DNA from: Agrobacterium leguminum
GTDB taxonomy: Bacteria; Pseudomonadota; Alphaproteobacteria; Rhizobiales; Rhizobiaceae
Direction of reading: 5' to 3'
Length of the DNA stretch: 64,000 nucleotides
Assembly: GCF_015704895.1 (NCBI RefSeq)
Contig: NZ_JADQWB010000001.1
Span: forward strand, 186,001-250,000
In this document: positions 36,066 to 44,078 of the stretch, piece by piece
How positions within the stretch are numbered: position 1 is the stretch's first letter
Layout of the letters: each line of letters begins with the position of its first letter
Notes under the pieces: model-generated
Databases searched by the model: none
What the model was told of the DNA's origin: nothing
Seen by the model: only the letters and a program-made list of their open reading frames with translations
Program-made: the position numbers and the translations under genes

Positions 36066-36195
36066 GGCTTAACACATCAAATTTGTCATTTTGCAAGGCC
36101 GGTTGTGTCTGCGCGCCCTTGAAGCGGGTTGCCAAGGCGGACCGGCCTTTCTATGTGTTTAGAACAGTTCTTAGATCACATTTTGGATTTCCGGC

Positions 36196-36516
36196 ATGAC
36201 AAAACTGACCATCGTTGCCTTTGACGGCACGCCCCATGAACTCGACGTGAGCAATGGCTCCACCGTCATGGAGAATGCGGTGCGCAACTCCATTCCCGGC
36301 ATCGATGCGGAATGCGGCGGCGCCTGTGCCTGTGCGACCTGTCATGTCTATGTCGACGACGCCTGGTCGGAGCGTGTCGGCGGACCGGAGCCGATGGAAG
36401 AGGACATGCTGGACTTCGCCTTCGACGTGCGCCCCACCTCGCGCCTTTCCTGTCAGATCAAGATGAACGACGAGCTCGATGGTCTCGTCGTTCATGTTCC
36501 CGAACGTCAGGGCTGA
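36196..36516 (+). CDS. [2Fe-2S] ferredoxin, adrenodoxin type
   Basis: The 106-residue protein is a vertebrate-type [2Fe-2S] ferredoxin. Cluster ligands are Cys40, Cys46, Cys49 and Cys86, in [16 protein letters not shown] and [10 protein letters not shown]. Such proteins carry electrons to cytochromes P450, heme synthesis or Fe-S assembly steps. It is monocistronic, flanked by an HPt gene and the candidate small RNA on the opposite strand. Its length is normal. Confidence 0.93.
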   Translation: MTKLTIVAFDGTPHELDVSNGSTVMENAVRNSIPGIDAECGGACACATCHVYVDDAWSERVGGPEPMEEDMLDFAFDVRPTSRLSCQIKMNDELDGLVVHVPERQG

Positions 36517-36540
36517 AATCTTTCGTCATTGCTAAACGCA

Positions 36541-36690
36541 GAAAAAGCCCCGCTCACCTGGTAGCGGGGAGCGGGGCGAGGCGGGTACGCAGCATGCAGG
36601 CGAGGGAGGAAACACCTGCGAGCCCTCAAGCGCGCACCGGGAGAACCGGAGACGGTTGCAACCGTCGGACCCGCCGTGGGCCGCAACCAT
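36541..36690 (-). ncRNA. Candidate small RNA with exposed anti-Shine-Dalgarno loop
   Basis: Read on the minus strand, this stretch has three hairpins. GACGGTTGCAACCGTC (36651-36666) is a perfect palindrome. GCAGGTG and CGCCTGC (36596-36619) form a 7-bp stem (one G-U pair) with loop TTTCCTCCCT, which is complementary to ribosome-binding sites. CCCCGCT and AGCGGGG (36548-36569) followed by CTTTTTC form a terminator. The set resembles rhizobial trans-acting small RNAs with CCUCC loops. No open frame is present. The 5' end is a guess; it could instead be the 3' UTR of the DUF922 gene. Confidence 0.6.
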
Positions 36691-36760
36691 TTCAAACCGT
36701 ATGAACAAGCTACAATGAGTCTTGCCGGCCGCACCATGACGAGAATTCACGGGTGATATC

Positions 36761-36783
36761 GGACATGACGTTACGTCATGTCC
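36761..36783. repeat. Perfect 23-bp palindrome
   Basis: GGACATGACGT (36761-36771), one base, then ACGTCATGTCC (36773-36783). Such a compact dyad could be an operator. It lies about 70-90 bases upstream of the candidate small RNA and 44 bases after the DUF922 stop. Confidence 0.7.
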
Positions 36784-36826
36784 CGTGTTGTTCGTTTGGA
36801 TTTGGGGGAGGTACGTCCAGCGACCG

Positions 36827-37453
36827 TCAGCGGCGGTTCTGGCCCTGCTCGAGCCGGTTCTTCAAAAGCCGTGTCATGCGGGCATCGAAATTTTTCGATT
36901 CCACCACATCGAAGCGCAACTGATCGCGGTCGTGTTCGTCCATCACCGTCTGGGTGATCTTGCCGACCATTTCCTGCAGCGTCTCGCAGCTTTTCTGCGG
37001 GCGAAGCGACGTCAGCTGTCTTTCAAGCGAGCGGGCATGGGTGCGGGCGATTTCCGCGTGGCGCTCCTCGTGGCGCTTGATATCGGCAAGCAGCGTATCC
37101 CAGATGAAGGCCAGTTCCGCCGTGGTGCGGCGGCGGTTTTTCCATTGCGGCAGGAGAATGCGGGTATTCAGCACCACTTTGGCCGTTCCGACGCTGCAAA
37201 GGCCGTTTTTCTCGACATAGGTGAGCTCGCCGCCGAATTTGATTTCGGTGGCGCCGGGATGGCGCGCGCCGGTATTGCGCGTCAGCGGGCCGTGCCTGGA
37301 AAGCTGCTGGTCGAGGTCGGCGGCGGTTTTGCCGTTGATTGAAAAATAGGAATAGGTCTTGCGGACGATGGTTTCGGAAAAAGCCGATCCGGGTAGGGAA
37401 AGTGCCACTGCGGCCGCTAAAGCGGCGCAAAGAGCACGTGATGATTTGGTCAT
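36827..37453 (-). CDS. DUF922 exported protein, possible zinc protease
   Basis: The 208-residue product has a signal peptide (about 1-26, ending SAFSE) and the DUF922 pattern, including YSYFSINGKTAADL and the HEERH motif at residues 128-132 (KRHEERHAEIAR). The HExxH and a following E/H-rich helix fit a zinc-dependent protease fold, but no activity is established for this family to my knowledge. It presumably acts in the periplasm. It faces the folP gene divergently with a gap of 104 bases. Confidence 0.8.
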   Translation of the reverse strand: MTKSSRALCAALAAAVALSLPGSAFSETIVRKTYSYFSINGKTAADLDQQLSRHGPLTRNTGARHPGATEIKFGGELTYVEKNGLCSVGTAKVVLNTRILLPQWKNRRRTTAELAFIWDTLLADIKRHEERHAEIARTHARSLERQLTSLRPQKSCETLQEMVGKITQTVMDEHDRDQLRFDVVESKNFDARMTRLLKNRLEQGQNRR

Positions 37454-37557
37454 GACCCGGCCTTCCGGTTGAACTTGAAAAAGGTTTGCTGCATAGGCGG
37501 AGCGGAACTTATAAGAATTGGCATAACACTCCGTTATTCCCGAAAGGCGCGTGTTAC

Positions 37558-38418
37558 GTGATAACAGCCGGCAGCAACGCGTGGCAAGCGGCCCATGGCC
37601 GCTCCCTGAAACTTGATGGGCGTGGCCGTATTATGGCCATCGTCAATGCAACGCCCGATTCCTTTTCCGATGGCGGCCGTTATCTCGCCGTCGATGCGGC
37701 TTTTTCCCATGCGCTGACCTGTGTGGAAGAGGGCGCTGACATCATCGATATCGGCGGTGAATCCACCCGGCCGGGTGCGGCCGCAGTAACGGAAGCCGAG
37801 GAACAGGACCGGGTGCTTCCCGTCATCGAAAAATTGCGCCGCGAGACGGATGTGCTGATTTCCGTCGATACCTATCGCGCCTCGACAGCGCGGCTGGCGG
37901 TCGGGGCGGGCGCACATATCGTCAATGATGTCTTCGGCCTGCAGAAAGACGCGGAGATGGCGGGCGTGGTCGCCGCTACCCGCGCCGGCGTGTGCATCAT
38001 GCATACCGGCCGCGACCGGCAGAAGCTTGGCGATGTCATCGCCGACCAGTTCGAATTCCTCAATCGCTCGCTGGAGATCGCCGAGGATGCGGGTATTGGC
38101 CGCGACGCCATCGTGCTAGATCCCGGTTTCGGTTTCGCCAAGGACGAGAGCGAAAATGTCGCGCTGATGGCGCGTTTCGGCGAACTTGCCGCTTTCGGCC
38201 TGCCGGTTCTGGCCGGTACGTCGCGCAAGCGTTTCATCGGGTCGCTGACGGGCCGGGATGCGGCCCATGAACGCGATATCGGAACGGCTGCGACCACCGC
38301 GATCCTGAGGCTTGCCGGCGCTTCGATTTTTCGCGTGCACAATGTCGCCGCAACCCGCGATGCGCTGGCAATCGCCGATGCGGTTCTTGCCAAAACGTCG
38401 GCAAAGGCCGATGCGTAG
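37558..38418 (+). CDS. folP: Dihydropteroate synthase
   Basis: The 286-residue TIM barrel joins p-aminobenzoate to the pterin diphosphate, the sulfonamide target. Motifs are GRIMAIVNATPDSFSDGG, the DIIDIGGESTRPG loop, and LDPGFGFAKDE, with ILRLAGASIFRVHNV near the end. I choose GTG 37558 since it has an AAGG site and gives a family-typical length; a TTG at 37486 would add 24 residues. It opens the folP-folB-folK cluster, with folB 78 bases downstream. Confidence 0.92.
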   Translation: MITAGSNAWQAAHGRSLKLDGRGRIMAIVNATPDSFSDGGRYLAVDAAFSHALTCVEEGADIIDIGGESTRPGAAAVTEAEEQDRVLPVIEKLRRETDVLISVDTYRASTARLAVGAGAHIVNDVFGLQKDAEMAGVVAATRAGVCIMHTGRDRQKLGDVIADQFEFLNRSLEIAEDAGIGRDAIVLDPGFGFAKDESENVALMARFGELAAFGLPVLAGTSRKRFIGSLTGRDAAHERDIGTAATTAILRLAGASIFRVHNVAATRDALAIADAVLAKTSAKADA

Positions 38419-38496
38419 ATCAACAAGTGCCGGAACGCCGCGTCCCGAAGATGGTGCGGCTTTCTGGCGAAACAGTCCTGCCATGGAGGCGATGCG

Positions 38497-38862
38497 ATGA
38501 GCCGCTATACCATCATCCTGAAAAACTGTTCCTTTTTCGCCCGTCATGGTCTTCTCGAGCAGGAGGAGGTGCTGGGCCAGCGCTTTTTCGTCGATGCCGA
38601 GATGGAAGTCGAGGCGGGTGATGCGCTGGAAACCGACGACATCGAAAACACCGTCGATTATGGCGTGGCTTTCGCCGTCATCGAAAAAATCGTCGTCGGC
38701 CAGCGCCGTTATCTCATCGAGGCGCTGGCGAACGACATCGCCAAGGCGCTGCGCGCCCGTTATCCGCAGATCGTCTGGCTCAGGATCACGGTGCGCAAAC
38801 CCTCGGCGCCGGTCCCCGGCATTCTCGATTATGCGCAGGTGAGCGTTGAACACCGTGCCTGA
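38497..38862 (+). CDS. folB: Dihydroneopterin aldolase
   Basis: The 121-residue enzyme cleaves 7,8-dihydroneopterin to 6-hydroxymethyl-7,8-dihydropterin. The opening SRYTIILKNCSFFARHG, the TVDYGVAFAVIEK segment with the conserved Glu (ENTVDYG), and the C-terminal IRKPSAPVPG-like region (here VRKPSAPVPGILDYA) fit the family. It overlaps the start of folK by 17 bases, so the two are translationally coupled. Order folP-folB-folK is a usual folate operon. Confidence 0.93.
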   Translation: MSRYTIILKNCSFFARHGLLEQEEVLGQRFFVDAEMEVEAGDALETDDIENTVDYGVAFAVIEKIVVGQRRYLIEALANDIAKALRARYPQIVWLRITVRKPSAPVPGILDYAQVSVEHRA

Positions 38863-39382
38863 AAAGATGACCGTCGCCGCCTTGGGGCTCGGCGGCAATA
38901 TCGGCGATCCTGCCGCCGCCATGGCAAGGGCGCTGCGCGAACTCGATGCGCGTGACGATTGCCGCCTGCTGGCCGTTTCAGACCTTTACCGCACGCCGCC
39001 CTGGGGCAAGACGGATCAGGCGGATTTCTTCAATTGCTGTGCGTTGGTCGAAACCTCGCTTTCAGCGCCCGCGCTGCTGCAATTATGCCTCGATATCGAA
39101 AAGGGCATGAAGCGGGTGCGCACGGAGCGTTGGGGCCCGCGCACCATCGATATCGATGTGCTGACCTATGGGAATGATTCTCTTGTTACGGAAAGCATCG
39201 AGGTGCCGCATCCTCGCATGACGGAGCGCGCTTTCGTGCTGATGCCGCTTGCCGATATCGCGCCCGACCTTGAGGTAAAGGGCAAGCCCGTGTGGGAATG
39301 GCTTCAGCAGGCGGACAAGACCGGCATTGTCAGCGCAAACGAAAAACGGGAGTGGTGGACACTCCCGCTTGGCGATGGCTGA
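38846..39382 (+). CDS. folK: 2-amino-4-hydroxy-6-hydroxymethyl-dihydropteridine pyrophosphokinase
   Basis: The product is up to 178 residues and transfers diphosphate from ATP to the pterin, supplying FolP. Visible motifs are GLGGNIGDPAAAMARAL, YRTPPWGKTDQADFFN, and the ATP/pterin region RWGPRTIDIDVLTYG and PHPRMTERAFVLMPL. The start is uncertain: TTG 38846 with AGGTGAG close by, GTG 38855, or ATG 38867. It overlaps folB. A minus-strand terminator hairpin lies inside its 3' end. Confidence 0.92.
   Translation: MNTVPEKMTVAALGLGGNIGDPAAAMARALRELDARDDCRLLAVSDLYRTPPWGKTDQADFFNCCALVETSLSAPALLQLCLDIEKGMKRVRTERWGPRTIDIDVLTYGNDSLVTESIEVPHPRMTERAFVLMPLADIAPDLEVKGKPVWEWLQQADKTGIVSANEKREWWTLPLGDG
39341..39367 (-). 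terminator. Minus-strand terminator inside the folK 3' end
   Basis: Read on the minus strand, CGGGAGTG, a 5-base loop and CACTCCCG (39347-39367) are followed by TTTTTC. It ends the transcript of the exported-protein gene at 39397-39957, which converges with folK. Confidence 0.75.
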
Positions 39383-39396
39383 GAAGAGTATGGCTT

Positions 39397-39957
39397 TTAC
39401 GGCTTGATCGAACCGACGGCGAGCTGGTCGATATCGCGCGCCAGCGTCACGCCGATGACCGGGATCATCTGGTCGGCGACCTTGACCGAAATGGTGATGT
39501 TCATCGAATTGTCGTTCGAGACGCGGGCGACCATCGCACCGTTGAGCTTGGCGCGGTTGATGCCGACGACGACCTTGTCGCCGCTGACCTGTCCGGAGGT
39601 GATGTCCAGCCCCTTGCCTTCGGCGCCGTCGAGGAATTTGCCCTCGTAAGAGTTGCCCTTCTGGCTGATGACGGCAGACATGGGCTGGCTGAAGACGCCG
39701 ACGCGGCAGGTGCCGCCGAGCTTGATGCCGGTCTGCTTGTCGTCGAGCGGTTCGCCCGTCAGATCGCAGGTGAACTTCGTGCCCTTGTATTTGCCGGCGA
39801 CGATTTCGCCCGGGCCTTTCCAGACACCGGCCACGGAGCGGAAGAACACGTCGTCGCGATCGCGCGATGCCGCATGGACGTCAGACATGCCGAAACCGCC
39901 GCTGACGGACAATATGGCGGCAAGCCCGCCCACAAGCGAAAAGAAGCGCGAATACAT
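39397..39957 (-). CDS. Conserved exported protein
   Basis: The 186-residue product has a signal sequence (LVGGLAAILSVSGGFG) and a beta-rich mature part with conserved-looking SVAGVWKGPGEIVAGKYKGTKFTCDLTGEPLDDKQTG split over a turn. The Cys residues of GTKFTCDL and GGTCRVGVF could form one disulfide. I do not recognise the domain. A TTAACCAT motif (minus strand, 40011-40018) lies about 55 bases upstream of its start. The periplasm is the expected location. Confidence 0.7.
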   Translation of the reverse strand: MYSRFFSLVGGLAAILSVSGGFGMSDVHAASRDRDDVFFRSVAGVWKGPGEIVAGKYKGTKFTCDLTGEPLDDKQTGIKLGGTCRVGVFSQPMSAVISQKGNSYEGKFLDGAEGKGLDITSGQVSGDKVVVGINRAKLNGAMVARVSNDNSMNITISVKVADQMIPVIGVTLARDIDQLAVGSIKP

Positions 39958-40086
39958 GATACTTTCCCCGGCGAAGATGCCTGTTCGATAGGCTGCAATC
40001 TACCGGCGGAATGGTTAATGCTTGGTTTATTTCGCTCTCATTTGCGGCTTCGTTCGTAACCTTTTGAACCGTCCAAGCCCGGGCAA

Positions 40087-41166
40087 TCAGGCTTTTTCAC
40101 CGGTTTTTCCACCGCTTAAATCGGGTGTGAGGTCGGACATGAAATCGCCGATCCCCGGCCGCTTCACCGCCCTGAACGGCAGCGGACGGCACAGATCCAT
40201 CGCGGCAATGCCGATTCGCGCCGTCATCAGGCCGTTGATGACGCCTTCGCCGAGTCGCGCCGAGAGTTTCGAGGCAAGACCGTGGCCGAGAACCTGCTGG
40301 GCGAGCCCGTCGCCAACGGCGATCGAGCCTGTGACGGCAAGATGGGCGACGACATCGCGCAGGAGCTTCAGCATACCGAGTGTGCCGGGACGGCCGCCAT
40401 AAAGCTCCGCCATGGCGCGCACCAGACGCGTCACTTCAAACAGCACATAAGCGAGATCGACCACCGCGCGCGGGCTGACGGCGGTGACGACGGAGACGCG
40501 CTTGGACGAATTGAGAATGAGGGCGCGGGCCTGCCGGTCGAGCGGAACGAGCAACTCGCGTTCGGCAAGCTCGATCAGATGCGGGCCGTCGATCACATCG
40601 TTTTCCGTTTCCTTCAGCGCCGCACGCCCCTTGGCCGTTTCGGCCCGGTGGGAGAGAACGGCATTCAGGCGGGTGACGATGGCGCGTGCGGGTTTCGGGC
40701 TCTTGTCGAGGCTCGCCGTCTCGGCATCGGCCTTCAAGGATTGCACGGCATTAAGCCGCATGATGCCGAAGACTTCCCGGCCGACGAGAACGAGAACGGC
40801 GAAAAGCGCCACAATAAGAGCGGTAGTGGCCGTGTAACCCAGCCAGTCGGAACGGGAGAACAGGTTGCGGATGAGCTGATCCGCCCAGAGCCCGAAGGCG
40901 AGCGAGAACAAGACGCCAAGCGCGCCGAGCGCAAGCTTGCCGAAGGAGAAGCGGCTTTTCTTCGGAGACGCCACCGGCAGCGCGGCGGCATCGATCTCCT
41001 CAGGCGCCAGAAACGGATCGTCCTCGTCGGGCGTCAGCGAAATCTCGGCGTCGAAGCTGCGCGGCGCGCGTTTCTGTGCGGCGGACGGTCGTGCCGTCTC
41101 TTCTGTTTCGAGCGTGAAAGCGGCCGGGCGGCGCGCCTGCGGATCGTTTTGTGTGGGAAGCTTCAT
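40087..41166 (-). CDS. ycjF: UPF0283 / YcjF (TIGR01620) family membrane protein
   Basis: The 359-residue protein begins with a polar N-terminal ~65 residues, then two membrane segments (about 75-95 and 108-130), then a long cytoplasmic domain with conserved ARVVTAVSPRAVVDLAYVLFE-like text, here VSVVTAVSPRAVVDLA, and YGGRPGTLG. This is the YcjF/TIGR01620 family. The start overlaps the ycjX stop as ATGA, so the pair is translationally coupled, as in enterobacteria. The family is linked to membrane/envelope stress by context in other bacteria. Confidence 0.9.
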   Translation of the reverse strand: MKLPTQNDPQARRPAAFTLETEETARPSAAQKRAPRSFDAEISLTPDEDDPFLAPEEIDAAALPVASPKKSRFSFGKLALGALGVLFSLAFGLWADQLIRNLFSRSDWLGYTATTALIVALFAVLVLVGREVFGIMRLNAVQSLKADAETASLDKSPKPARAIVTRLNAVLSHRAETAKGRAALKETENDVIDGPHLIELAERELLVPLDRQARALILNSSKRVSVVTAVSPRAVVDLAYVLFEVTRLVRAMAELYGGRPGTLGMLKLLRDVVAHLAVTGSIAVGDGLAQQVLGHGLASKLSARLGEGVINGLMTARIGIAAMDLCRPLPFRAVKRPGIGDFMSDLTPDLSGGKTGEKA

Positions 41167-42641
41167 GCGAGCTTGTCTCCGAACAGGAACTGCATGGCGC
41201 GGTCGAGCCTGATGTGGGGAACGGAAAGACGGATGCCGCCGCTGCCCGGCTCGTCTATATTCGGCGGGCGGAAGCGCACGACATTGACGTCCGGCAGCGA
41301 CGCCTTGTCGCCATCCCTGTCGATGCTGCGGAAAAGCGGCTCGGGATCCTCGGGCAGATCGCCGGGAAAGATCGCCGTCTTGCGATTGCCGTCGAAGGTC
41401 TCGCCATTGATTGTTTCACCGGCCATGGGCGTGCCGACGATAACGGGCAGCTCGTGGCCGTCCTGGCGCACGCTTGCCTCTCTGGTGGCGCGCACGGAAG
41501 CGAGCGCCATGACCTCGATGCCGGCGCCATTCATGCCGATGGTGGTGATGGCGCGGTCCACCAGACGGCGGGTCAGCCGCTCCAGCCGGTCGTGGCTTTC
41601 GTGATGCAGGTGATCGGCCTTGGTGGCGGCGATCAGCACCTTGTCTATGCGCCGGCCGATCAGCGACGACAGCAGGCTGTTGGTGCCGGGGCGGAAACAG
41701 GCAAGCACATCGCCCAGCGCCCGCTCCAGATCCTGCACGGCTTCAGGACCGCGATTGACCGCCTGCAGCGTGTCGATCAGAACGATCTGCCGGTCGAGGC
41801 GGGCGAAATGCTCGCGGAAGAAGGGTTTGACCACAATCGACTTGTAGGCGTCATAGCGCCGTTCCATCATGGCGCGCAGCGAGCCTTTCGGCGCTTTCTC
41901 ATCCGTCAAGCCGGGAAGGGGCGCGAAGGTCAGCGCGGGCGATCCTTCGAGATCGCCGGGCATCAGGAAGCGGCCGGGCGGCAGGGTCGAGAGTGACCTC
42001 TCGTCGGATTTGCAGGCCTTCAGATAGGCCGCGAAACTTTCGGCCAAACGCCGGGCCGTCATCTCGTCGGCCGGTGCGTTGATGTCGAGCGAAGAGGCGA
42101 TCGCCAGCCATTCCTGCGCCAGTTCGGCGCGGATGCCGCTTCCGGCAAGGGCGACGGTCGCGTCGCTGAACTGTTTATAGTCCTGCGACAGAAGCGGCAG
42201 GTCGAGCAGCCATTCGCCGGGATAATCAACGATATCGATGGAAAGCTTGCCGGCCGAAAACCATCGGCCCCAGCCGCTGGCGCTCTGATAATCCAGCGTT
42301 ATCCTGAGTTCCGAGATCGCCCGTGTCGAATCCGGCCACAGCCGGTCACGCACCAGCGCCTGAATATGATCCTCATACTGAAAACGGGGAATGGCGTCAT
42401 CCGGCTGCGGCTCCAGCCGCACATTCGAGACGCGTCCGGACCGCATGGCCTCGAACAGCGGCAGCCGGCCGCCATTCAGGAGATTGTGGACGAGGGAAGA
42501 GATGAAAACCGTCTTGCCCGCCCGCGAAAGGCCGGTGACGCCAAGCCGCAATGTCGGGTGGGTGAGGTTGCTCGCACGGTCGGCCAGATTATCGAATGCG
42601 ATAAGCGCGCTGTCTGTCAGGGACGTAAGAGAAGGCGGCAA
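41163..42641 (-). CDS. ycjX: YcjX/DUF463 family GTP-binding protein
   Basis: The 492-residue protein has a P-loop GLSRAGKT at residues 37-44 of LRLGVTGLSRAGKTVFISS, plus DYPGEWLLDLPLL and the VLIAATKADHLHH segment as guanine-specificity NKxD-like text (TKAD). This is the YcjX (DUF463) family. Together with YcjF it forms a conserved membrane-linked GTPase pair. Its cellular task is not established. Confidence 0.92.
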   Translation of the reverse strand: MPPSLTSLTDSALIAFDNLADRASNLTHPTLRLGVTGLSRAGKTVFISSLVHNLLNGGRLPLFEAMRSGRVSNVRLEPQPDDAIPRFQYEDHIQALVRDRLWPDSTRAISELRITLDYQSASGWGRWFSAGKLSIDIVDYPGEWLLDLPLLSQDYKQFSDATVALAGSGIRAELAQEWLAIASSLDINAPADEMTARRLAESFAAYLKACKSDERSLSTLPPGRFLMPGDLEGSPALTFAPLPGLTDEKAPKGSLRAMMERRYDAYKSIVVKPFFREHFARLDRQIVLIDTLQAVNRGPEAVQDLERALGDVLACFRPGTNSLLSSLIGRRIDKVLIAATKADHLHHESHDRLERLTRRLVDRAITTIGMNGAGIEVMALASVRATREASVRQDGHELPVIVGTPMAGETINGETFDGNRKTAIFPGDLPEDPEPLFRSIDRDGDKASLPDVNVVRFRPPNIDEPGSGGIRLSVPHIRLDRAMQFLFGDKLA

Positions 42642-42770
42642 TGGCAGTTTCCTGGCTGTGTTTAACGGTCACGGCTGCAATATAGGAAGGTATGGCTGCC
42701 CAAAAAAGAAGCGCTCCAGCGGATTTTCAGCAGGGCTTCTCTACAGAATTTTTTTGGCACACCGCAGCGG

Positions 42771-43280
42771 TTACTTGCCCGGCGCGAGAAAATCGACCAG
42801 CCGCCAGCTGTTTTTACCGTTTGCGGCGATGTCATCATGGTCGAGAACCGCAAGGCCCGATGTCGGAAAGCCCGATGGCAGGGCGGCATGCAGCAAATCC
42901 TCGCCGATCATCGCTTCCAGCGTCGCCTCCATGGTGGGGTTGTGGCCCACCAGCATCACCGACTGCGCCTGCGCCTGCGCGGCGATGAGGGAGAGGTAGG
43001 TTTCGCTGCGGGCATTATACATCTCATCGACGTAGAAGATGTCTATGCCCTCGTTGAAGGCACGCTGCCAGGCCTGCGTGGTCTGCCGGCAACGCGCGGC
43101 GGTGGATGACAGAAGCAGATCGGGGCGGTAATGCCGGTCGGCGGCAAGGTCGGCGATGACTTCCGCCTCGGCAAAACCGGCTTCGTTCAATCCCCGGTCG
43201 AAATCCCGTTCTCCCGGCGCCGCCCAGGCGGCCTTGGCGTGGCGCAGAAGATAAACTCGGCTCGGGGAAGATGCTGTCAA
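42771..43280 (-). CDS. SixA-like histidine phosphatase
   Basis: The 169-residue protein is of the histidine phosphatase (RHG) branch. The RHA motif is in VYLLRHAKAAW and the second His in MLVGHNPTME; a central SSTAARCRQTT segment completes the site. It resembles SixA, which removes phosphate from HPt domains such as ArcB. No ATG or GTG fits the N terminus: the frame starts with TTG 43280 (or an upstream CTG), without a clear ribosome site. It stands between ycjX and dksA. Confidence 0.8.
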   Translation of the reverse strand: MTASSPSRVYLLRHAKAAWAAPGERDFDRGLNEAGFAEAEVIADLAADRHYRPDLLLSSTAARCRQTTQAWQRAFNEGIDIFYVDEMYNARSETYLSLIAAQAQAQSVMLVGHNPTMEATLEAMIGEDLLHAALPSGFPTSGLAVLDHDDIAANGKNSWRLVDFLAPGK

Positions 43281-43549
43281 GGGCGGGGACCGGCGTTCGA
43301 ATGTCAGGGCACGGGTTGAATGCTACAGGATAGGGTTGCAGGACCGCAAGTCCTCTTTCCTGTTGGTAAGTCGCGTTGAAGTGATTGAAGAAGAGTTCGC
43401 TTCAATACGAATAAAGGATAAAAATTAGTCATTTAGATGATTTTTGTGTCAGTTTTAAAAATGCCTGAAAACTGATCTGCAGACTTGAATCGGCCACTAT
43501 CATTGGAGTATACACCGCCGCATTGAGATGTTCTTCGAGGAGAATCGCG

Positions 43550-43969
43550 TTGAGTGAGAAGATCGATCTTAGCAAATATGTGCTCTCGGAAGACGATGAG
43601 TTCATGAATGCCAGCCAGCGGGCTTACTTCCGCGCGAAGCTGGTCGCCTGGAAAAATGACATCCTGAGAGAAGCGCGCGAGACCCTCGGACATCTCGCCG
43701 AAGAAAGCGCCAACCACCCCGATCTCGCCGATCGGGCTTCCTCCGAAACGGACCGGGCGATCGAACTTCGCGCCCGCGACCGTCAGCGCAAGCTGATTTC
43801 AAAGATCGATGCAGCTCTTCAGCGGATCGAAGACGGCACTTACGGTTACTGTGAGGAAACGGGTGAGCCTATCGGCCTCAAGCGTCTGGACGCCCGCCCG
43901 ATTGCAACGCTTTCCATCGAGGCGCAGGAGCGCCACGAGCGTCGCGAAAAAGTCTATCGCGACGAATAA
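43550..43969 (+). CDS. dksA: DksA-family RNA polymerase-binding regulator (zinc-less)
   Basis: The 139-residue protein acts with ppGpp on RNA polymerase through its coiled coil (about 25-95), whose tip contains the conserved DLADRASSETDRA (Asp/Ala tip residues). The C-terminal zinc-finger positions read Cys101, Thr104, Ser122 and Ala125, in place of four cysteines. So it should be a zinc-independent variant. The start is TTG 43550 after GAGGAGAA (43537-43544). It is followed by a strong terminator. Confidence 0.92.
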   Translation: MSEKIDLSKYVLSEDDEFMNASQRAYFRAKLVAWKNDILREARETLGHLAEESANHPDLADRASSETDRAIELRARDRQRKLISKIDAALQRIEDGTYGYCEETGEPIGLKRLDARPIATLSIEAQERHERREKVYRDE

Positions 43970-44012
43970 GGCGCTGCGGCCGGCAGGTCGGCAAATCGCA
44001 TGACAAATAATA

Positions 44013-44043
44013 AGGGCACGGAAATCGCTTCCGTGCCCTTTTT
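44013..44043 (+). terminator. Intrinsic terminator after dksA
   Basis: AGGGCACGGAA (44013-44023) and TTCCGTGCCCT (44029-44039) form a perfect 11-bp stem with a 5-base loop, then TTTTT. Confidence 0.93.
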
Positions 44044-44078
44044 CTATTTCGAATTCCTGGTCGGAAGACACGCGCCCG

